This document shows positions 60,701 through 64,000 of a DNA stretch of 64,000 bases, one piece after another. Location: NCBI GenBank assembly GCA_963281255.1, contig OY725496.1, positions 1 through 64,000 of the forward strand. The letters run 5' to 3'. This stretch comes from Aphrocallistes beatrix (Eukaryota > Porifera > Hexactinellida > Sceptrulophora > Aphrocallistidae). The first letter of the stretch is position 1; each line of letters begins with the position of its first letter. The notes under the pieces were generated by a model that saw nothing but the letters and a program-made list of their open reading frames with translations, did no database searches and was not told where the DNA came from. A program made the translations under genes and the position numbers.

Positions 60701-63700
60701 AAGTATCAAATCTTTCCAATAGGTGAGCAACCAGCATCCGGAATTCTGGATCCGATTTGGCACAACATCGGTCAACTCACGAGATTCACACTTCCCTTAC
60801 CACAAGGTGTGACATTGCAAGCTTCAATGGAATACTCAGTACATCTGAGAGCCTGGTTAACCACATGTAGTTATGCGACGTTTCAAAGCAGTGGTGTCAT
60901 AGTGGATCAGGCAGCACCAAAAACTTCGAATCTAATCCATGTTAGAGAAGTCATAAGCGAGTCTTCAGATACAGATATAGACTATCAAGCCAATGATACT
61001 AGTCTCATCGTGAAGTGGGATGGAGTGTTCCAAGATGATGACACATCGATTGGATACTATGAAATAGCACTAGGGACAAAACCGTTTGGTAAGAGATTGC
61101 ATTAGCGATTTCCAAAATTCTATAAAAGGTGTATTTTGATCTCCAATTTCTTTTAGTCCAGGACATAACGCATAGTTTTTTAAACTACAGAACGAACGCA
61201 ACAACTTTCACATTCAACTCAACCTACTTAATTGCTGGTATCAGAATCTATACAACAGTCCGTGCATTTGACCAACTAGAATTAGTGGCTATAGAGGCAA
61301 GTGATGGGATCGTGATTGACACAGACAAACCATTGGGCGGAGTAGTATTGGATGTGAGCTATCAAGTAGGAGTGGATGCTGACTATCAGAGTGAGACTTC
61401 TAGTATGAGAGCTGAATGGAAAGATTTTGTTGATTTGGAAACAGGTAATTTGAGTTTTTACCTTCCCAAAACACACTTCGTTCTGATTGTTCGTCAGAAC
61501 ACCAAGCGTTCGGGCGCCCATAAGAAACCTTGAAGATTTTCTGTTTATACATACTTGCCAACTGTCCCGTTTTTGGCGGGACATCCCGCGTTCTTCACTC
61601 TTCTTTGAGCTAATTTTCTCGAGTGTTCCGCTTTTTTATATTCTATGTATAGTACTTTTCTATTGCATCCCGCCATGTCCCGCGAAATTCAACGCTGCGT
61701 CCCGCTTTTATCATGGCTCAGGTTGGCATGTATGTTTATACCTGCTTTCCCACATAGGTATTGACTATTATGAATGGAGCATTGGCACATCTCCACATCC
61801 TTCTTCTGAATACAGAAATGTTTTAAACGGAAGCAACATAGGACTCAACCTACGCTCAACCGTGAAGGGACTCAATCTAACTCCAGGAGTCCGATACTAT
61901 TCCACTATAACAGCTGTTGATATTGTCGGCCATAAGTCTACACCGGTTTCTTCTAATGGAATAATCATAGATACGACTCCACCAATAGCGATGAGTTGTC
62001 GTAGTGAAATTTATGTGAATAATTCGATATCTTTGGATATGAACAACTTCGAAGTACAAATTCCAACCATTCCTGGGACATTTTATCAAATATTCATTTG
62101 CATTTCTCATTACGCAAGTGATTTGTCACAAATTCCTCCTGATGTATCCATTAAAATAACCGCACCAGACCTAATTAAAACCGTCAACATATTCTCAAGT
62201 ATATTATTCAATACTGAAATTTGTCAAAGCTATTATTTCAACTTCAAAGCTATCGAAAACATAAGTATTATCAATGTTACAAGGTCAGATAAGGCTAACA
62301 ACATCACCATCAAAGATATTTCCCTCACAAAATGTGAATCATCTCTTTCAAATGCAACCATATTACACAATAAACAATCCATTATTCCCAACTCAATTGA
62401 ATTCTCGTGGTTTGCTTATGATCCAGAGAGTGTCGTATGTAGCAACCTGATAGCATTGGGTCATTCAGTTCAAGGCCAGCAGATCTTAGCATACAAACAT
62501 GTTGGGATTGTGAATAATTATCAAGCAGGTGAGATCGAGGTATTTGATGGTTTACCCGTCTACATCAGTGTTATTGTTGAAAACTGCGCGGGGTTGCGAA
62601 CCGTGATAATGAATGAGTCACCGACAGTTTTTGATACAACAGGACCGATGCTTACAGGCGTCAGAGATGGTAAAGATAGCGAAGATGTTGACTATAGTAA
62701 TGAAAGAATTATTTGGCTGTCTTTTGATGCTCCTGTAGAGAACGAAAGTAATTTGGATTATTGTGAATGGGCAATCGGTAAGTTCAGAATAAACTATTTT
62801 ATAGTTAGTCATAGTTCAAGTTACTCAGAAGATAGAAGCAAAAAACTGTACACCTAGTATGTACGTACAAATCTACATGGCTATGTTTTATTGCTCTTGT
62901 CTACGGTTGCATTTGGGCCAAAGATACTGAAAATTCAAATATCTAAAAGATGCTCCCGCCGAGTGCTAGCACTTGAACCAAAAGCAGAGGCACTCCCTAA
63001 GCTTTTGGTTCCGGCGCTAGCACTAGGCAGAGCCACCTTTTAAATATTTGAATTTTCGAAACACAAAAGCAGTCCAAATGAAGGGTAAGATAAGGGTAGC
63101 ATAGTATTTACATAATATTTGTATGCTGGGTAATGAGTGGGCGGTAAATAAAGGGAAGAGAGGGGGAATGGGATGGGATGGGTGGCGGAAGGAATTCAGT
63201 TTTGCGTAGTGCGGCAACTTTTGAACTCGCTTCAAAGACTGTTTGAGAGTACCAGCAATCGCTCCGAGTGAGGTTCTCAGGACTCTTAACTCTAGTGTCA
63301 GGTGTCCTTCGGACTCCTCATCCTAGTGCCACAAGTCCGCGAGACATTTTCACTTGGCCCTATAACACAGAGTCTGAGTAGAACCTCTCTATTATATTTT
63401 TGAGGCCTACCGAGACTCTTATTAATGAAAGCGAACTATATATTTTCCTGGGTTTATGAACAAACCTATCCCGGTTCTACTGTATATAAAACCCGCCGAA
63501 CTTTCCGAAATCTACGGACAATTTAGGGGTTCTATGAGGGCTCAGCCCTAAATTTTGCATTGCGTCTATGGACCCAACTTCGAATCAAGGGGTGCTTGAG
63601 TTCCCTCGGGTTCGGCGCCTATGGGTTCATCTATGTCTCTTTAGGATTAACTCCTGGCTCAGATTCGCTACAGCCCTTCACTCGAATCTTACCTTTACAA

Positions 63701-64000
63701 AGTCCAGTCTCCAGCAAAAATCTTACTAAATTAATACAGCGCAACATAGTATACACAACGCTAACTTGTACAAATGATGTGGGACTGTCCACTACGGTGC
63801 ACACAGATGGTATAACATTCTCAACAGACAATCCTAAAATACAAAACGCATCCATATCAGTACTTATTTCACAAGAAACACCTTACCCCCCAATTGGAGC
63901 CCAAATGCATAATGAATATATCGCGTTGATGTGGGAAGGCATTCAAGATATTGTGCCAATTGTTTCACACAACATCACAATAACAGACTCTGAATACGAA
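48728..64000 (+). CDS. Giant secreted/surface protein: MNNL/DSL-like and EGF-like N-terminus plus about 17 DGxxxDxTPP modules (5' part)
   Basis: Exons read: 48728-48787, 49282-49548, 49656-49986, 50229-50333, 50905-51195, 51271-51448, 51510-51571, 51685-51750, 51807-52876, 52940-53153, 53219-53403, 53471-54266, 55365-56138, 56201-56553, 56626-56915, 57013-57383, 57620-57736, 57796-58118, 58183-58450, 58513-58699, 59022-59874, 60164-60599, 60723-61088, 61157-61444, 61758-62777, 63645 to the window end: 3209 codons, phases consistent, no stop. The start gives a signal peptide (LLSLLLAAK). Next is an MNNL-like part (SSCCILHAQSGMNCNSNCD), then LVCAQKYGGDRCSTC and EGF-like cysteines (CDRCQYGYV; CICSEGF). 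The rest repeats a beta-type module of ~100-200 residues with motifs such as WFGFHDAESGISHYEWCIGT and SDGIIIDTTPP. A further Cys-rich insert (CDHQCACASPGASC) is near 60360. N-glycosylation sites are abundant. Likely an adhesion or extracellular-matrix protein; function unknown. Most introns are phase 1. Confidence 0.8.
50020..50155. repeat. Dispersed repeat shared with 42040-42180
   Basis: GGCATATTATAAAACCAATG ... CAACTGGGTGTTGTGTCCCC ... AAATCCTGACCACACCACC, in intron 3 of the large gene. Confidence 0.6.
54300..55290. repeat. ~258-bp tandem repeat filling intron 12 of the large gene
   Basis: ATAGATTTTTTAGAAATTTA recurs at 54741 and 54999 (258 bases apart), as do TATGGGCTGCACATATC and GGTTGCAATAACTCAGCATC. 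About three to four units, the first and last more diverged. It explains why this intron (about 1.1 kb) is the longest in the gene. Confidence 0.85.
57390..57560. repeat. Dispersed GC-rich repeat with B-box-like motif, copy 3
   Basis: A G-run, TCAGCCCTAAATTTTGTATT, GCGTCT and GAGACTCGAACTCCC. Related to 19190-19320 and 63500-63635. It lies within intron 16 of the large gene. Confidence 0.5.
58890..58980. mobile_element. Short pogo-like MITE, copy 9 (internally deleted)
   Basis: TACAGTCGATTTTCTGTTAA ... AAGCGGAGTCGACTGTA, 91 bases. Only half of the usual interior is present. It follows another pogo-like fragment (TACAGTCAAACCTTTATAT at 58734). Confidence 0.82.
59920..60105. mobile_element. 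GCTTATTAGCAA-type MITE, diverged copy
   Basis: ATTAGCAGCTCACC, ATTCTGTTCCATTATTAGCA and TTTCACTGTAA match the element at 20415-20574. It lies in the intron between exons ending 59874 and starting 60164. Confidence 0.6.
61549..61734. mobile_element. 'GTCCCG' family element, intact copy
   Basis: TACTTGCCAACTGTCCCG ... TCAGGTTGGCATGTATG. The interior CATCCCGCCATGTCCCGCGA matches 40699-41002. It is flanked by TTTATA on both sides, a possible target duplication. Confidence 0.75.
62929..63057. repeat. 129-bp imperfect hairpin
   Basis: Arms of about 57 bases: GAAAATTCAAATAT ... GTGCTAGCAC ... ACCAAAAG pairing with CTTTTGGTTCCGGCGCTAGC ... ATATTTGAATTTTC, around a ~15-base loop. In intron 25 of the large gene. 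Confidence 0.8.
63500..63635. repeat. Dispersed GC-rich repeat, copy 4
   Basis: GGGCTCAGCCCTAAATTTTG, CATTGCGTCTATGGACC and a C/G-rich tail CTCGGGTTCGGCGCC. It ends just before the acceptor of the last exon seen (63645). Confidence 0.5.

Overview
The window is nuclear DNA of a multicellular animal. Genes are split by short GT-AG introns, many of them 50-300 bases. The recognisable products (an RRBP1/kinectin-type ER coiled-coil protein, a TENT5-type poly(A) polymerase, an ankyrin TRP channel, a PTB-TBC RabGAP, proteasome beta2) fit an invertebrate. I cannot place it further; an early-branching lineage such as a sponge is possible but unproven. I derived exon boundaries by hand from GT-AG sites and reading-frame continuity. 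For the four multi-exon genes that I assign to known families (RRBP1/kinectin, TRPA, RABGAP1, PSMB7), and for the receptor-like gene, the summed exon length divides by three and ends at a stop.

Layout: 1-8326 is a 159-bp satellite array (52 full copies plus a partial one). Five multi-exon genes follow, all on the minus strand: RRBP1/kinectin-like (9028-14936, 26 exons, 959 aa), a TRPA-like channel (15603-23989, 16 exons, 1266 aa), a seven-TM gustatory-receptor-like protein (30665-34273, 5 exons, 537 aa), proteasome subunit beta type-7 (35163-36889, 3 exons, 289 aa) and RABGAP1-like (37314-43880, 12 exons, 1013 aa). A gene-poor strip at 24-30 kb holds three candidate small intronless minus-strand genes, two with good TATA boxes. 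On the plus strand, divergent from RABGAP1, is a single-exon TENT5/FAM46 gene (44753-46711). It is followed by the 5' part of a very large secreted or surface protein (48728 to beyond 64000, at least 26 exons and 3209 codons) made of many W-x-G-F / DGxxxDxTPP modules behind an MNNL/DSL-like and EGF-like N-terminus.

The genes are housekeeping or sensory and do not form a common pathway. Introns and spacers are full of short non-autonomous elements: pogo-like TA-flanked MITEs, TTAA-flanked piggyBac-like MITEs, a hAT MITE, a 'GTCCCG' inverted-repeat family, long hairpins, minisatellites, and a short motif (CTTATGTTGCTAGG plus GGAATGT) found mostly antisense to the host gene. I saw no transposase gene, tRNA, rRNA or CRISPR array.
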